Below are positions 43,254 to 54,878 of a DNA stretch of 64,000 nt, in pieces. The position numbers and the translations under genes are program-made. Source of the DNA: Bufo bufo. Its lineage: Eukaryota; Chordata; Amphibia; Anura; Bufonidae. Location: NCBI RefSeq assembly GCF_905171765.1, contig NC_053392.1, positions 340,039,010-340,103,009 of the forward strand. Direction: 5' to 3'. Numbering within the stretch: the stretch's first letter is position 1; the number at the start of each line of letters is the position of its first letter. The notes below the pieces were generated by a model that made no database searches, had not been told where the DNA came from, and saw nothing but the letters and a program-made list of their open reading frames with translations.

Positions 43254-43620
43254 ATTATGACAGTAGTAAGTCATAAAATTAAAATGCAACATATTGTCCT
43301 TCTGTAGCAGGAAATCCTAATTAGAATAATAGGTGTGGGATTGGAATGACTGACAGAATGACAGCTCTTTTGTTCTGTACTGTAGTCCTAGCAGACAAAG
43401 GACTGAACATAGATTAGTGTAATATGAGAAGTCCTGACATTCCACACTACTGGTATAGCATATAGGAAGTGTTATCTAATTTAGCCATCATCCCTTACTC
43501 CTCCTTGGTCTGACTGATGGTATTCAGTACTGGAAGTCTAGACAAACAAGAAGTTAAAGAATCTGGGCTTGAACAATTAAACATGGGGTGACTTAAATTC
43601 TTTTTTTTTGGAATCCATCC
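43254..43620. other. No gene recognised
   Basis: No coding or repeat signal seen. Confidence 0.35.
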
Positions 43621-43659
43621 ACCTTTTAAAAAAAATACATAGAACATTTACATACATAT

Positions 43660-43913
43660 AAGGCCGTTCACAACCTGTCCCTTCCGTACATCTCTGAGCT
43701 ACTTTCCCCACACCTAATCTCCTCTCCTCACAAGACCTTCTTCTCTCCTCTCCTCTTATCACCTCCTCCCACAATCACCTCCAAGATTTCTCCTGTGCAT
43801 CCCCCACACTCTGGAACTCTCTACCCCAACATATCAGACTCTCACCTACAGTGGAATCCTTCAATAGAAACCTGAAAACCAACCTCTTCAGAGTAGCCTA
43901 CAACCTACACTAA
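43660..43913 (+). pseudogene. CR1/L2-type LINE ORF2 C-terminal fragment
   Basis: Plus-strand translation gives KAVHNLSLPYISELLS, then after a frame change near 43710 PNLLSSQDLLLSS and SPTLWNSLPQHIRLSPTVES, FNRNLKTNLFRVAYNLH, stop at 43911-43913. The W-N-S-L-P..IR...S...F...LKT.LF pattern is the familiar C-terminal tail of CR1/L2-group ORF2. No RT remains. It was not detected as an open frame because it lacks an ATG. Confidence 0.8.
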
Positions 43914-44130
43914 AACCCTGCTGCTGTATACCCCTAAGACCAGCTTTACCCTCACCTACTGTGTCCTTCTCCCATACCCTGTAGATTGTAAGCCCTCAAA
44001 AGCAGGTTCCTCTCTCCTTCTGTACCAGTTTGTAACTCGTCTTGTTCATGCTTATTTCATTTGATTTGTATTATGTATGTATACCCCTTGTCATATGTAC
44101 AGCACCATGGCACCTTAATAAATAATAATT
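43914..44130 (+). mobile_element. CR1/L2-type LINE 3' UTR
   Basis: GTAGATTGTAAGCCCTC, CTCCTTCTGTACCAGTTTGT and CAGCACCATGGCACC, ending in AATAAATAATAATTG, resemble the conserved 3' end of L2-type LINEs in vertebrates, which ends in short tandem repeats instead of poly(A). Confidence 0.75.
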
Positions 44131-44343
44131 GACATATAGGTTAATGTGTGATGAAACATTAATGGAGGTGTCCCTTTAAATACATCAGCACAGTCAAATA
44201 CTCTAAAATTCCTCAACTAATATTTAATAGTATGCATTCATATTTAAAGAGCTAAAATCTCTAGTCTACAGTATTGGGGATACAGATGAGGGTACTGCGT
44301 TGACCACTTCAATGTTCATTTTGCCAATATTTCTTTATTTTAA

Positions 44344-44644
44344 AGGGGTTTTCTGGGATTTTGATACTGATAACCTATCCTATGGATAGGTCATCAGTAT
44401 GTGATTGGTGGGGGTCCAACACCTGGGACCCTGCCTATCAGCTGTTTTGAGAAGGCCACGATGCTCCTGTGAGCGCCTTCTCCATGCTTACCAAGCACAA
44501 TGCCATACATTGCATTGTGGTTGTGCTTGGTATCGCATTCAGCACACAAGTGCCAGTACCTTCTCAAAACGGCTGATTGGTGGGGGTCCCGAGTGTTGGA
44601 CCCCGACCGATCAAATACTGATGACCTATCCTGAGAAAACCCCT
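44344..44644. mobile_element. T2/Kolobok-type MITE
   Basis: TTAA at 44340-44343 and 44645-44648; ends AGGGGTTTTCTGGGATT and TCCTGAGAAAACCCCT. GATAGGTCATCAGTAT, GGTGGGGGTCC and GCTGTTTTGAGAAGG mark it as the same family as 18695-20680, in about 300 bp. Confidence 0.9.
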
Positions 44645-44648
44645 TTAA

Positions 44649-45059
44649 TATTGACATGGTCTAGAAAAATTACCCAATCTGTAACACATTTTCTAAAATA
44701 TACCCAGAGTGAAACTTTGGATATTCTAGTGAATGGAATGTTACATTTTCCCATTTGTGTTGAACAAGAAACACTACACTTATTCATGTTAGTTTCTTTC
44801 ATTTCTAGATATAGAATAACTGAAACTGACAATAGGAAATCACTCTTTAAATACAGGAAGACACAGTTTATGTTGTAAAGTGCCTCATTTTTCTTGTCTA
44901 TTAATTCTGAACACTTAGTCTTATTTCACATAGGCAATACAAAATGAGTCAGGTTCTGTTCAGGGAAAATTGAAAATAGTTTTGAATCAGTCTGCAATTG
45001 CTTTTAGTGCTTCAGTTTTTTCGCACAGGAGAAAAATTGAAGAATAATACTTAACATCT
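44649..45059. other. No gene recognised
   Basis: AT-rich; no coding or repeat signal. Confidence 0.35.
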
Positions 45060-45790
45060 AGCAATCATCAGTTAAAAATACACTGCATCCGGATTGCATC
45101 TGGATTTCCGTTTTTCACCAAGCACCCCATTCATTTTTTATGGGGCCAGCACTGTGTGAAAAATGCCCAATATAGAACATACTGCAATTTACACAGAGCC
45201 ATTTAAAGGGAACCTGTTATCAACTTTATGCTGACCTCACTGAGGGCAGCATAAAATAGTGACAGAAATGCTGATTTCAGCGGTGTGTCACTCATGAGCT
45301 AAAAGTAAGTGGTTGCTGAGAACCAGCATCATAACCATTGCAGCACAGGCCTTGAAAAAGAGTCAAATCTACCTGAGAAGAGTCCTGGTTATTCATAATC
45401 TCCTGCTCTCCCCGCCCATCTGCTGATGATTGGCAGTTCTCTCCTAGAGAGAAAGGGAGAAAACTACGTAGAAGACTGTCAGTCATCAGCGGGTGGGCAG
45501 GGAGAGCAGGAATTCATGAAAAACCATGACTCTTCTCAGGTGGCCGGGACTCTTTTCCAGGCCTAGTCTGCAATGATTGTGATGTTGGTTCTCGGCAACT
45601 ACTTACTTTTAACTTTTAAATGACGGAACGCTGAAATCATCTCACCTGTCTCTACTTTATGCTGCTGTTAGAATAGGCAGCATAAAGTTGATGACAGGTT
45701 CCCTTTAAATGAATGGGCAAGGATTCAATCCAGATGCTATCCGTTCACAAAATGCATCACATCCGGACAGAAAACTCGCTTGTGTGTTAG
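45060..45790. repeat. CATCCGGAT repeat split by a T2-type MITE
   Basis: ACTGCATCCGGATTGCATC and GGGGCCAGCACTGTGTG on the left, and AATGGGCAAGGATTCAATCC, CATCACATCCGGACAGAAAA on the right, look like two halves of one repeat separated by the 45207-45704 MITE. Confidence 0.6.
45207..45704. mobile_element. T2-type foldback MITE
   Basis: TTAA at 45203-45206 and 45705-45708; ends AGGGAACCTGTTATCAAC and GTTGATGACAGGTTCCCT. Arms share TTTATGCTGACCTC-type and AGCATAAAGTTGATG sequences; centre near 45445 CTCTCCTAGAGAG. Confidence 0.92.
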
Positions 45791-46095
45791 GCCTTAGGCT
45801 AATTTCACATGCGTGAGTTTTCCATCTGGATGATCTGTTTTGTGGATCATCCGGACTGAATCTTGGCCCATTCGTTTCGAAACGTATATGTATAGGCATT
45901 GTTTATCATTGACCATCTGTGGGTTCAGGAAAAATCACAGCATATTGTATATTATATGAGTGCTTTTCTTCAGTTTTTCTTTGTGTGTGGAAAAAATGAA
46001 AACACTGAATACAGTTGCACACAAAAGTGATTGAACTTGCATGAAAAAACTGCAGTTTTTCACTGAACATACCCTGACACATTCCATATTGTTTA

Positions 46096-46985
46096 CCGTA
46101 TTTTTCGCTCCATAAGACCCACTTTTTATTCCCTAAAAGTGGGGGGAAATGGCAGTGCGTCTTATGAAGCAAATAATAATGAGCGCTTCATTAGTATGCA
46201 GGACAGCAGGAGGCATGGTGAGCGGTGACTTCTAGTGCTCGCTGTACTCACTGCTCCCTGTCCTTCTTCCTGGGGACATGCTGCATGTGTCCTAACTGCC
46301 TACAGTGTCAGTATATAGGGCACGTGGCGCACACTATGACTTGACGCTGTACAACGTCAGCTCACAGTGAAGCATGGGCTGTAAGAAGACCAGGGAGCGG
46401 TAAATGTGGGACAGACCATCTGGAACAAAAGAGGTTAGTTCATTTATTGTTTTTTGTCTGATCTGAGGCCTGATAAAATTTTGGGGGTCTGATGGGGGCT
46501 GATTTTGGGGACTGATGGATCTTGGGGGTCTGATCTGAGGTTTGATGGATCTTGGGGTCTGATCTGAGGTCGGAAGGATCTTGGAGGTCTGATGAGAATC
46601 TGTACTGAGGTCTGATGGATCTTTGGGGTCTGATGTGAGGTCTGATGAATCTTGGGAGTCTGATTAGGGTCTGATCTGAGGTCTGATTGATCTTGGGGCT
46701 CTGTTCTGAGGTCTAAAACATCTTGGGGGTTTGATGGGGGTCTGATCTGAGGTCTGATGAGGGTCTGAACTTTAGGTCTGATTGAGCTTGTGGATCTTCC
46801 CTGAAGTTTGATGAGGAATGGGGTTCTGATTTTGGGGTCTGATCTGAGGTCTGATGGGAACTGATGATCCGATGAGGATTGGGGGTCTGACCTGAGGTCT
46901 GATGAAAAATATATATTTTTTTACATTCCTCCTCTATATCCTAGGTCCTTATGGTCTGGTGCGTCTTACGGAGCAAAAAATACGG
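46096..46985. mobile_element. MITE with CCGTATTTTTCGCTCC ends
   Basis: TA at 46094-46095 and 46986-46987 flanks inverted ends CCGTATTTTTCGCTCCATAA and TTACGGAGCAAAAAATACGG. A TA duplication fits the Tc1/mariner group, but the 2-bp site is weak evidence. Removing it gives TTGTTTATGTGAAAGAGGCC, a plausible continuous host repeat. Confidence 0.75.
46440..46910. repeat. Tandem ~28-bp GGTCTGATCTGAGG repeat
   Basis: About 15 degenerate units such as GATCTTGGGGGTCTGATCTG then AGGTCTGAT fill the interior of the 46096-46985 MITE. Units have variable length. Confidence 0.85.
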
Positions 46986-46987
46986 TA

Positions 46988-47652
46988 TGTGAAAGAGGCC
47001 TTAGAACGTGACCATCAGATAATGTAAATCAGTCTTTGTAGAGTTTTGTAGACCCTAATTATGAGTTCCCTGGCAGAAAGTATCACTTTAAATGGAGGGT
47101 TGATTTTCAACTTGTGATTTTCCCAGAAATACAATGTTGTGACTAAATAGAGTTTCTCAATCCTTTTTTTTTTTTTTTATAGAAAATGACTCTTTAACTA
47201 GAGGATCACTGTCATATTTCCAAATTTTCAGCAAATTTGCATCCTTAAATATTGTGATGAGCTAATATGGTAATGTGATTATAAGATTAGTATCTTAGAC
47301 AAGCAAAATAAGATAAAGCCCAGAGTAAATAGCAGAACTTATCAAGGGAATGGAAACGTGGCACTATCGCCCAATAGGAATTTCAGTCTACACCAGCAAG
47401 AAGTTAAATACAGAAAAAACCCTGCAATTTTCTCTTTAGATGCATTTGAATAATAGACCAATTGCCAAAGTAGTGTTATAGAAGTGTAGCCTTCTGATGA
47501 GCTTTAGGCAGATCAGATGACTATAAATGTATTTGTTCATCAGTGTAGAAAGTTCATTTGTCTGAAAAATCCATGCCAATGCACACTGCTGACATTCAGA
47601 ACATATTTCATACTATGCAGTATTATACAATGGGGTCACTGACATTGTATAT
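46988..47652. other. No gene recognised
   Basis: A T tract at 47165-47180. No coding frame or repeat ends. Confidence 0.4.
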
Positions 47653-47656
47653 TTAA

Positions 47657-48123
47657 AGTGACTCTGGTTCAAGAAAAAAAATGACCATTAACTGGGGAAT
47701 GAACAGAACATTTATATGGTGACCTCCTTTTCATCTTTTCAGATGCAGATACACTAATCCTCAGGCTCTTCTTCTGACATCCAAGATTGCCGCACTGCTT
47801 TTCAGAATATCTGATGCATACTGAGCCCAAGACACTTCCTATTTGTCCAGCCCTGGTCTTGGATTGGCTAACAGTATTCACATGACCAGTACTGGCCAAT
47901 CCAAGAGCAACAGGAAGTGTGTCTTGGGCTATCAAATGTACAGAATGCATGAGTTTGTGTGAGAATCAGTGTAACCATCTTGGATGGCAGAAGAGGGGTC
48001 TGAGAATTAGTGGGTCTGCAAGTAAAAAGATGAAAGAGGTCACCATTCAAGTGTTCTGTTGATTCCCTAGTTAATGTAAAGTTTTTTATTTTTTATTAAC
48101 TGGGGGGGGGGGGGGGGGTCGCT
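47657..48123. mobile_element. TTAA-flanked foldback MITE
   Basis: TTAA at 47653-47656 and 48124-48127; ends AGTGACTCTGGTTCAAG and GGGGGTCGCT. Arms pair through AGACACTTCCT/AGGAAGTGTGT and TGGATTGGCTAAC. A run of about 18 G (48101-48118) at the right end is probably polymerase-slippage growth of GGG next to the terminal repeat. Confidence 0.8.
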
Positions 48124-48127
48124 TTAA

Positions 48128-48489
48128 TTTATATTATATGCTTTTGTGGGAAAGGAAGGCTGGGGGTTGTGATATGGTGAATATCAACCTTTATCTATCA
48201 AGGTAAAGTTCAATATTATGCCCATTTAGTGAAGCAAGAAAAAAAGCATAAAACCAAAACTCATGGTGCAAAATTTACCTACAGTAATGGGAATACTTCT
48301 TGATTCTAACAAATATTCTCATTTTGTGTAGTACAGGCCCACTTATATATATGGCCTTTATATACATAACTGCATTTCATTGTACTCATGCAAGTCTGTT
48401 GGATTGGTTGTTGCCAGTGCATTTAAGAACTAGCTTCTATTTATCTGCCATTTTCATGCAAGAGATATTGATAATTCCAAACCCTTTTA
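48128..48489. other. No gene recognised
   Basis: No coding or repeat signal; left flank of chromovirus 2. Confidence 0.35.
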
Positions 48490-48494
48490 GATAT

Positions 48495-49244
48495 TGTCAC
48501 AATCGGTAGGGATAAGGGCAGCCCTGAGCTCCACCCACACCACTATCCCTACCTACTTGCATGGTCTGTCCTAACCGACGGTGCACAACTGGATGGCAGT
48601 CCCTGGCTTAAGTACGTGCAGGGGCCTACAGGAAAGGAACAAGGTGGAAGAGAACAAGAGACTAAGACAGAAAGGTAAGCTACCAGGCTGCGTAGAAACT
48701 AAACAAGCAAATAACAAACCGTAAGCAAAATCAGAACACAATGGAAGCCGAGGTCAAGTGCCAGGAGGTCACGTCAGTGCAAAGGAATAACAAATGGTCA
48801 AAGTCAAATACAAATCGAGGTCAGGAGCCGGGAGATCACGTCAACACAAAAGGATTACACAAGATCGAGGTCAAATACAAGCCGAGATCGAGTACACAAA
48901 ATCACACATGCAGGAAAACGCTAGTGAGTAGAAAGACCAATCACAGGCAACTTGTGGCCAGCCTGTTAAACCAGGCCAGACTGAATGGTCACATGACGTG
49001 GCAAGACAAAACTCTGAGCGCCGACTCATATCCGTTGGCGCTCGTCCCTGCCCCTGCTCGTTGCCTAGGGGATGGCGGCCACTGGCCGCGCTAAGGAAGC
49101 ATGCGCCGCCGGGTCCTCCCCACCCCCTTGTTACCAGGGAGATGAGGACGCCGGCCGCGTCCGATGCTGGCTCCTCCTCCCTCTATATCAGCGGGACGCT
49201 GGCAGTGCTGCAAGGAGGGAGTGCACCGCCGGCTCCCTGTTACA
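48495..49244 (-). repeat. Chromovirus 2, 3' LTR
   Basis: 750 bp. On the minus strand it is preceded by a purine tract, GGAAGGGGGAGTAC (49245-49258), the plus-strand primer. Confidence 0.9.
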
Positions 49245-49277
49245 GTACTCCCCCTTCCACGAGGGGCCACTGGACCC

Positions 49278-49700
49278 TTACTCACCAGTAGCGTGCATTT
49301 TATTAGCTGGCACCCAAGACCTCTCTTCCGGACCAAAACCTCTCCAGTAAACCAAATACTGCAAAGAATTCAGAATTTTCCTTACATCAAGAATTCTAGA
49401 AACCTCGTATTCTAGTTGACTGGCAACCTCCACTGGCGGTGGAGATTCCTGTGCAGGAGATACAGACTGCACATATTTTTTGAGTAGAGCTTTGTGAAGC
49501 ACATTATGAGTACGAAAGGAGTCAGGTAACAGTAACTTAAAAGACACAGGGTTAATGATCTCGATAATCTCATACAGGCCAATAAATCGAGGTGCAAATT
49601 TACCCGAAGGTACTTTAAGACGCAAATTCTTGATGGACAATTGATGGACAACCACACCTTGTCTCCCAACCCAAAATTTACACCTTGAGAACGCCTTTTG
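49278..49700 (-). pseudogene. Chromovirus 2 integrase C-terminus and chromodomain
   Basis: The frame that starts within VVHQLSIKNLRLKV contains the SH3-like integrase tail (FAPRFIGLYEIIEIINPV) and a chromodomain: EYEVSRILDVRKILNSLQ, YLVYWRGFGPEERSWVPA. It continues in a different frame from the upstream integrase, with a small duplication-like break near 49640 (TTGATGGACAA repeated), which is a simple slippage that caused the frameshift. Confidence 0.85.
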
Positions 49701-50760
49701 TCCGCATTAAACTTCTGAACCTCCTGGGCTTTCTTCAGGTTTAACTGAACCTGGGCCCAGACTGTGCAAAGTTCTTTAACTACAAAATCAGCCTCCGGAA
49801 CCTGGGAAGAAGACGGCGAGAATGAACAAAATCTCGGATGAAACCCCACATTACAAAAGAAAGGACACATACCGGTAGACAAGTTCATCTGATTGTTAAT
49901 GGCGAATTCCGCCATGGACAAGTATTTCTCCCAACTATGTTGGTTGTCAGAGACATAAGACCTTAAATATTGTGGGATGGGTAGAGGTCGCAACTCACCC
50001 ACCGGATGAGACCCAGGAGTCTTGGACCTGGCACAAACCTCACAAGAGGATACATATGAATGGACATCTCTAGACAAAGTGGGCCACCAATAAAACCTGG
50101 AAACTAGTTCTTTGGTGGCGTTAATACCCGTATGACCACTAAAGACAGCATTAAGACACTCACCTAATAGCCGGAGGTGCAAATGACCAGGGACAAACAA
50201 CTTATCTTTAGGAGACAGTACCGGAGTCAAGCGTTGTCCAGCCGTTATCTCGGTTCTCAAATCAGAGGAGACTGAAGCCACAATGATACCTGCCGGCAAT
50301 ATAGGTTCTGGTGGAGCGTCAGGAGATTGAAAGGCACAAAAACTTCGGGATAGGGCATCAGCTTTGACCTTTTTATTTCCTGGCCTGAAAGTAATGCAGA
50401 AGTTAAAACGAGTAAAGAACGATGCCCACCTAGCCTGTCTGGGATTCAAATGCTTAGCAGATTCCAAAAACGTTAAGTTCTTATGATCAGTAAGTACAGT
50501 GACACCGATATTGAGCCCCCTCCAAAAAGTGACGCCATTCCTCAAAGGCCCATTTAATCGCGAGTAACTCCCGATTTCCGATGTCGTCTTTTCTCTCAGT
50601 AGGAGAGAACTTACGAAAAAAGAAAGCACACGGTCTTAAGTTAGTGAGGGTTGGTGACCCTTGGGAGAGTACTGCCCCCACCCCATCCTCAGAAGCGTCC
50701 ACCTCAACCACAAAAGGTTTCTCTTGGACTGGTTGAACCAATAATGGGGCGCCAACGAAA
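49640..50760 (-). pseudogene. Chromovirus 2 RNase H and integrase with deleted core
   Basis: RNase H begins [17 protein letters not shown] (50487-50741) and, after a frame change near 50520, continues [20 protein letters not shown]. The integrase zinc finger is present (H...H in the FSGHTG region; CEVCARSK). The next residues PLPIPQ jump directly to YLRSYVSDNQ near 49975. The roughly 100-residue catalytic core with the D, D and E residues is missing, yet the frame stays open. AEFAINNQMNLSTGM and FNADKRRSQGVNFGLGDKVW follow. Confidence 0.88.
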
Positions 50761-51730
50761 CATCTCTTAAGTGTTTCAAAAGCCTCTATAGCCTCTGGCG
50801 ATCAATTGACTACATCCGCCCCCTTCTTGGTTAAATCAGTGAGAGGCTTAGCAATCACAGATTTTTTTTTAATGAACTTCCGGTAATAGTTTGAAAAACC
50901 TAAAAAGCGTTGTAACGCCTTAAGAGAGGAGGGTCGCACCCAATCCAAAATAGCCTGCACCTTCCCAGGATCCATCTTAAAGGATTGGGGTGTGAAAATA
51001 TATCCCAAAAATGATATTTCCTGAACTCCAAATATACACTTCTCACCCTTAACAAATAATCGGATCTCCCGAAGAACCTCCAGTATCTGTCTAGTGTACA
51101 TAATATGCGAATCCCATTCAGGTGAATAAATTAGAATATCATCTAAATAGACGATCACAGATTTCCCAATATATTGTCTGAAAATGTCATTGCCAAAATT
51201 TTGGAAAACCGCCGCATTGCCGTTGCATTACTTAAATCAAACGGCATCACTAAATATTTGTAATGGCCCTCAGGGGTATTAAAGGCCGTTTACTACTCAT
51301 CCCCCTCCTTAATTCGGATAAGATTATACGCCCCCCTAAGATCAAGTTTAGTGAACCAATGACCTCCAAGTATTTGATTAAACAGGTCTAGGATCAACGG
51401 CAAAGAGTACCGGTTCTTAATAGTAATTTTATTTAGCTCCCTGTAATCAATACATGGTCTTAATCCGTCGTCCTTTTTACCCACGAAAAAGAACCCCGTC
51501 CCCATAGGGGACACTGAGGGTCTAATATGACCTTTTTGTAAACTTTCCCTCAAGTAATCCCTCATAGACTGTCGTTCTGGACCAGACAAATTATAAATAC
51601 GACCCTTAGGGTACTTGGACCCTTGGATGAGGTCCATGGCACAATCATAGGGTCTATGAGGGGGAAGAAAGTCAGCATCAGTCATAGAAAAAACATCTGA
51701 AAAATCGCTAATATACTTAGGGAGAATTTA
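50761..51730 (-). pseudogene. Chromovirus 2 reverse transcriptase
   Basis: After the TAA at 51728-51730 the frame continues with [12 protein letters not shown] and RT motifs [40 protein letters not shown]. Two adjacent stops follow at 51293. A shift near 51210 returns the frame, and VIVYLDDILIYSPEWDSH carries the YLDD box (51158). The frame then stays open to 50802. In intact relatives these parts form one continuous RT, so the order of lesions is clear though the protein is dead. Confidence 0.88.
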
Positions 51731-53002
51731 CGACTCCATAGAGACACTAGCTTGAATAAATGGTAGACAGCGGGAATCACAATTTACCCCCCATATCTCT
51801 AATTCGCCTGTGGACCAGTTGATAACTGGATTATGAACTTGGAGCCAAGGCATACCAAGAACTATCTCCACTGGCAGATTTTTCAAAATAAAAAAAAAAC
51901 AACGCTCCGTGTGAATGGCCCCCACTACCAAGGTCACCTCAGGGGTACAATATTCCACTGCAATAATGTAAATAGGGTTAGTAAGAGACAAAATGGGCAC
52001 CCCTAGGGAAAGGGCGAATTTGTGGTCAATAAAATTAGAAGCGGACCCAGAATCAATGAATGCCTCCCCAGAACCTTTACACGTGCCAAAAGAAATAGCC
52101 ACAGGTAACAATAGTTTCTTTTTTACCACCTTGGGGACTACCTCATCCTTCTGGGCGTCTGGACGCGGCAATTTCCTGGAAGTAGGAAGTTTAGGACATT
52201 GCCGCAACCAATGATCTGTTTCACCACAATAGAAGCAGGCACCCCTCTGTCTTTGATCTCTCATGGTCATTTTGAGCTGCATGGGTTCCTCTAGGTGATC
52301 CTCCAATTTGGTTCTCAAGGGAGGAGAACCTGGTTTAACTACCTCCTGTGGAAAAGTAAAATGTTCTCTTTGTATCTCCTTGATACGTCGGTCCAGTCTA
52401 ATGGCTAAAGTCATCGTCTGTTCTAAAGTGTCCGGCGAGGGGTAACTGACCAACATATCTTTCAGGTCCTCAGAGAGCACTAACCTGAACTGGCACTTAA
52501 GTGCAGGATCGTACCAGCCAGAAGAAACACACCATTTTCGGAATGCGGTGCAATATTCCTCCACCGGCCTGTTCCCTTGACTAAGAGACTTTAATTGAAG
52601 CTCTGCCACTGCCGACTTATTGGGTTCGTCATAAAGTATACCTAGTGCCTGAAAAAACACCTCAACAGTAGTCAGACAAGGGGAGTCCGTGGGGAGAGAA
52701 TAAGCCCATTCTTGCGGGTCTCCCTGCAACAAAGAGATCATAATGCCTACTCTTTGTTGTTCAGAACCCGAAGAGTATGGGCGTAAACGAAAATAGAGTT
52801 TGCAGCTCTCCTTGAATATAACAAAATGCTAATGATCTCCTGATAACCAATCGGGCAACTTAACATGAGGTTCAAGATTCTGAAAAGAGGAGGCTGCTAT
52901 AAGCGAGGTCTGAAGCAACTCCTGCTGCTGCCTCTCTGCCAGTTCCTGCACCATTTGGGCGTGATTCTGCACCTGATTCATAAGGACTCTCATGGCGTCC
53001 AT
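51728..53002 (-). pseudogene. Chromovirus 2 gag-protease
   Basis: ATG at 53002 (MDAMRVLMNQVQNHAQMVQE), 24 bp from the 5' LTR. The frame is continuous to 51728 except for a TAG at 52829-52831. It has a capsid-like region with GIMISLLQGDPQEWAYSL and LGILYDEPNK, one CCHC knuckle CFYCGETDHWLRQC (near 52235), and a retropepsin-type motif FIDSGSASNFID (near 52040). The protease would process gag-pol. The downstream TAA at 51728 separates it from RT in the same frame; this may be a further lesion. Confidence 0.9.
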
Positions 53003-53025
53003 GGTTTAGGTAGGGCCTGTGATTC

Positions 53026-53762
53026 TGTCACAAACGGTAGGGATAAGTGCAGCCCTGAGCTCCACCCACACCACTATCCCTACCTACTTGCACGGTCCGT
53101 CCTAACCGACTGTGCACAACTGGACGGCAGTCCCTGGCTTAAGTACATGCAGGGGCCTACAGGAAAGGAACAAGGTAGAAGGAAACAAGAGACTAAGACA
53201 GAAAGGTAAGCTACCAGGCTAGGTAGAAACTAAACAAGCAAATAACAAACCGGTCAAGTGCCAGGAGGTCACGTCAGTACAAAGGAATAACAAATGATCA
53301 AGGTCAAATACAAATCGAGGTCAGGAACCGGGAGATCACGTCAATGCAAAAGGATTACACAAGATCGAGGTCAAATAGAAGCCGAGGTCGAGTTAAAAAA
53401 AATCACACATGCAAGAAAACCCTAGTGAGTAGAAAGACCAATCACAGGCAACTTGTGGCCAGCAAGTTGCTTGTTAAATAGGCCAGACTGAATGGTCACA
53501 TGACGTGGCCAGCGTCATGTGACCCTCCGTCAGCCCCAGCCAAAACTCTGAGCGCCGACTCATATCCGTTGGTGCTCGTCCGTGCCCCTGCTCGTTGCCT
53601 AGGGGATGGAGGAAGCCGGCCGCGCTGAGGAAGCGTGCGCCACCGGGTCCTCCCCACCCCCTTGTTACCAGGGAGATGAGGACACTGGCTCCTCCTCCTT
53701 CTCTATCAGCAGGACGCCGGTGGTGCTGCAAGGATGGAGCGCACCGCCGGCTCCCTGTTACA
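53026..53762 (-). repeat. Chromovirus 2, 5' LTR
   Basis: 737 bp, diverged from the 3' LTR. Both LTRs contain a short plus-strand frame at their right end (49072 and 53606), which is a shared LTR sequence and not a gene. Confidence 0.9.
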
Positions 53763-53767
53763 GATAT

Positions 53768-54040
53768 AATGTCTTCTTGTCAGCTGTAAATCACAAAGAA
53801 CCAGGTGACGTCTCGGGAGTTGTTCATCCATATTATAGGGTGCAATAAGCGAAATTGTGCCATCTGGTTCGATCGTTTTCTGAACATTGGTTCTATAGCA
53901 TTTTGACCACACAAATTGTTACATAATGGAAAAATTACTACCCCATTGTATCATATGAGACTATTTGATAGTGGAGTTTCGCTTTAAATGATTTCTTGGA
54001 GTTTGGGCAAAAAAATTTATGATCAAATGTGATAAAATGA
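53768..54040. other. No gene recognised
   Basis: Right flank of chromovirus 2; no coding or repeat signal. Confidence 0.35.
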
Positions 54041-54063
54041 TTAAAGTGCCATTATACCCCACT

Positions 54064-54280
54064 TTTTCTCATCCCTGTCCCCTCTTCCCATTTACCTTGA
54101 TTCATCTGTCTGTGGTTCAGATTTTCTTATTCTGGGTTCGGTGATTTTCTACCTGACCATTTGTTCTCTGCTACATGTTCACTTTTTCTGTGTGAACTTT
54201 TGTTAATATTTGCTCCATGGCTTGCCATGGCTTTGATAACTGAAAATTGAAAATGCTAAATAAAGAATTTCCAAAAAAAA
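54064..54280 (+). mobile_element. Short 5'-truncated LINE with poly(A) in a MITE
   Basis: The 21-bp duplication starting AAAGTGCCATTATACCCC is at 54043-54063 and 54281-54301. The insert ends GCTAAATAAAGAATTTCC and a 10-12 A tail. It landed directly after the TT of TTAAAGTGCC, the left end of a T2-type MITE (54041-54420) whose right end I did not find. Confidence 0.88.
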
Positions 54281-54420
54281 AAAGTGCCATTATACCCCAC
54301 TGTTCCAGTGCCACCACTCCGGCCTTCCCAGCTGCCAGTCTTTGTATACTTGCAGTTGTGACATAGTCAAATACCCACGTGAATGTCGTAGCCAATCACT
54401 ATGGCTAGCATTGTTATACA

Positions 54421-54720
54421 CTCTACCTAATCATTTAGATAAAGCCCCAAATGAAATTCTCATACATTACAAGCTTAGAAATGAATCGAGCTTGAGCTTC
54501 AGTGTGTTGTAGAGCATGTAGCCTAGTATCGTCATAGCAGTAGTTCAGCCCAGTGTGTTAAAACTTCAGGATTAAAAAGGTCACTGACCAGACACCTGGA
54601 GGGTGGTTAGATGTGAGTTATAATATTCTGAAAAGCATGTAGGTGAAATAGGCAGCTTTACGGCAAGACATGTTGAAGTTTTAGGTGAAATACTTTGACC
54701 AGAGACTATCATGACAGTAA
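54421..54720. other. No gene recognised
   Basis: No coding or repeat signal. Confidence 0.35.
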
Positions 54721-54722
54721 GG

Positions 54723-54878
54723 CTGGGTTCACATCACGTTTTATGCCTCCGTTTGACGTATATGTTACAAATAAAGGATACAAAAACGCAGCACACCACG
54801 TTCTTGTATCCTGCACAGTCCTATGTTTTTTATATACGTTAAACGGATCAGAAAAACGTGATGTGCACCCACCCTAAG
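54723..54878. mobile_element. Short foldback MITE
   Basis: GGGTTCACATCACGTTTT and AAAAACGTGATGTGCACCC are inverted; inner GTATATGTTACAAATAAAGG and TATATACGTTAAAC partly pair. Confidence 0.7.

Larger units (their letters stand above)
48495..53762 (-). mobile_element. Ty3/gypsy chromovirus 2, older, full-length but degenerate
   Basis: LTRs at 48495-49244 and 53026-53762 start TGTCACAA and end CTGTTACA, with exact GATAT duplications at 48490-48494 and 53763-53767. The order on the minus strand matches chromovirus 1, but the LTRs differ by substitutions and by several indels (one of about 35 bp near 48722), so this insertion is much older. The pol region has many stops and frameshifts, and the integrase catalytic core is deleted. 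Confidence 0.93.

Noticed and set aside
49072..49415. Plus-strand frames near 49.1-49.4 kb and 53.6-53.85 kb
   Set aside because: Both are the same LTR end of chromovirus 2, on the antisense strand, with no family motif.
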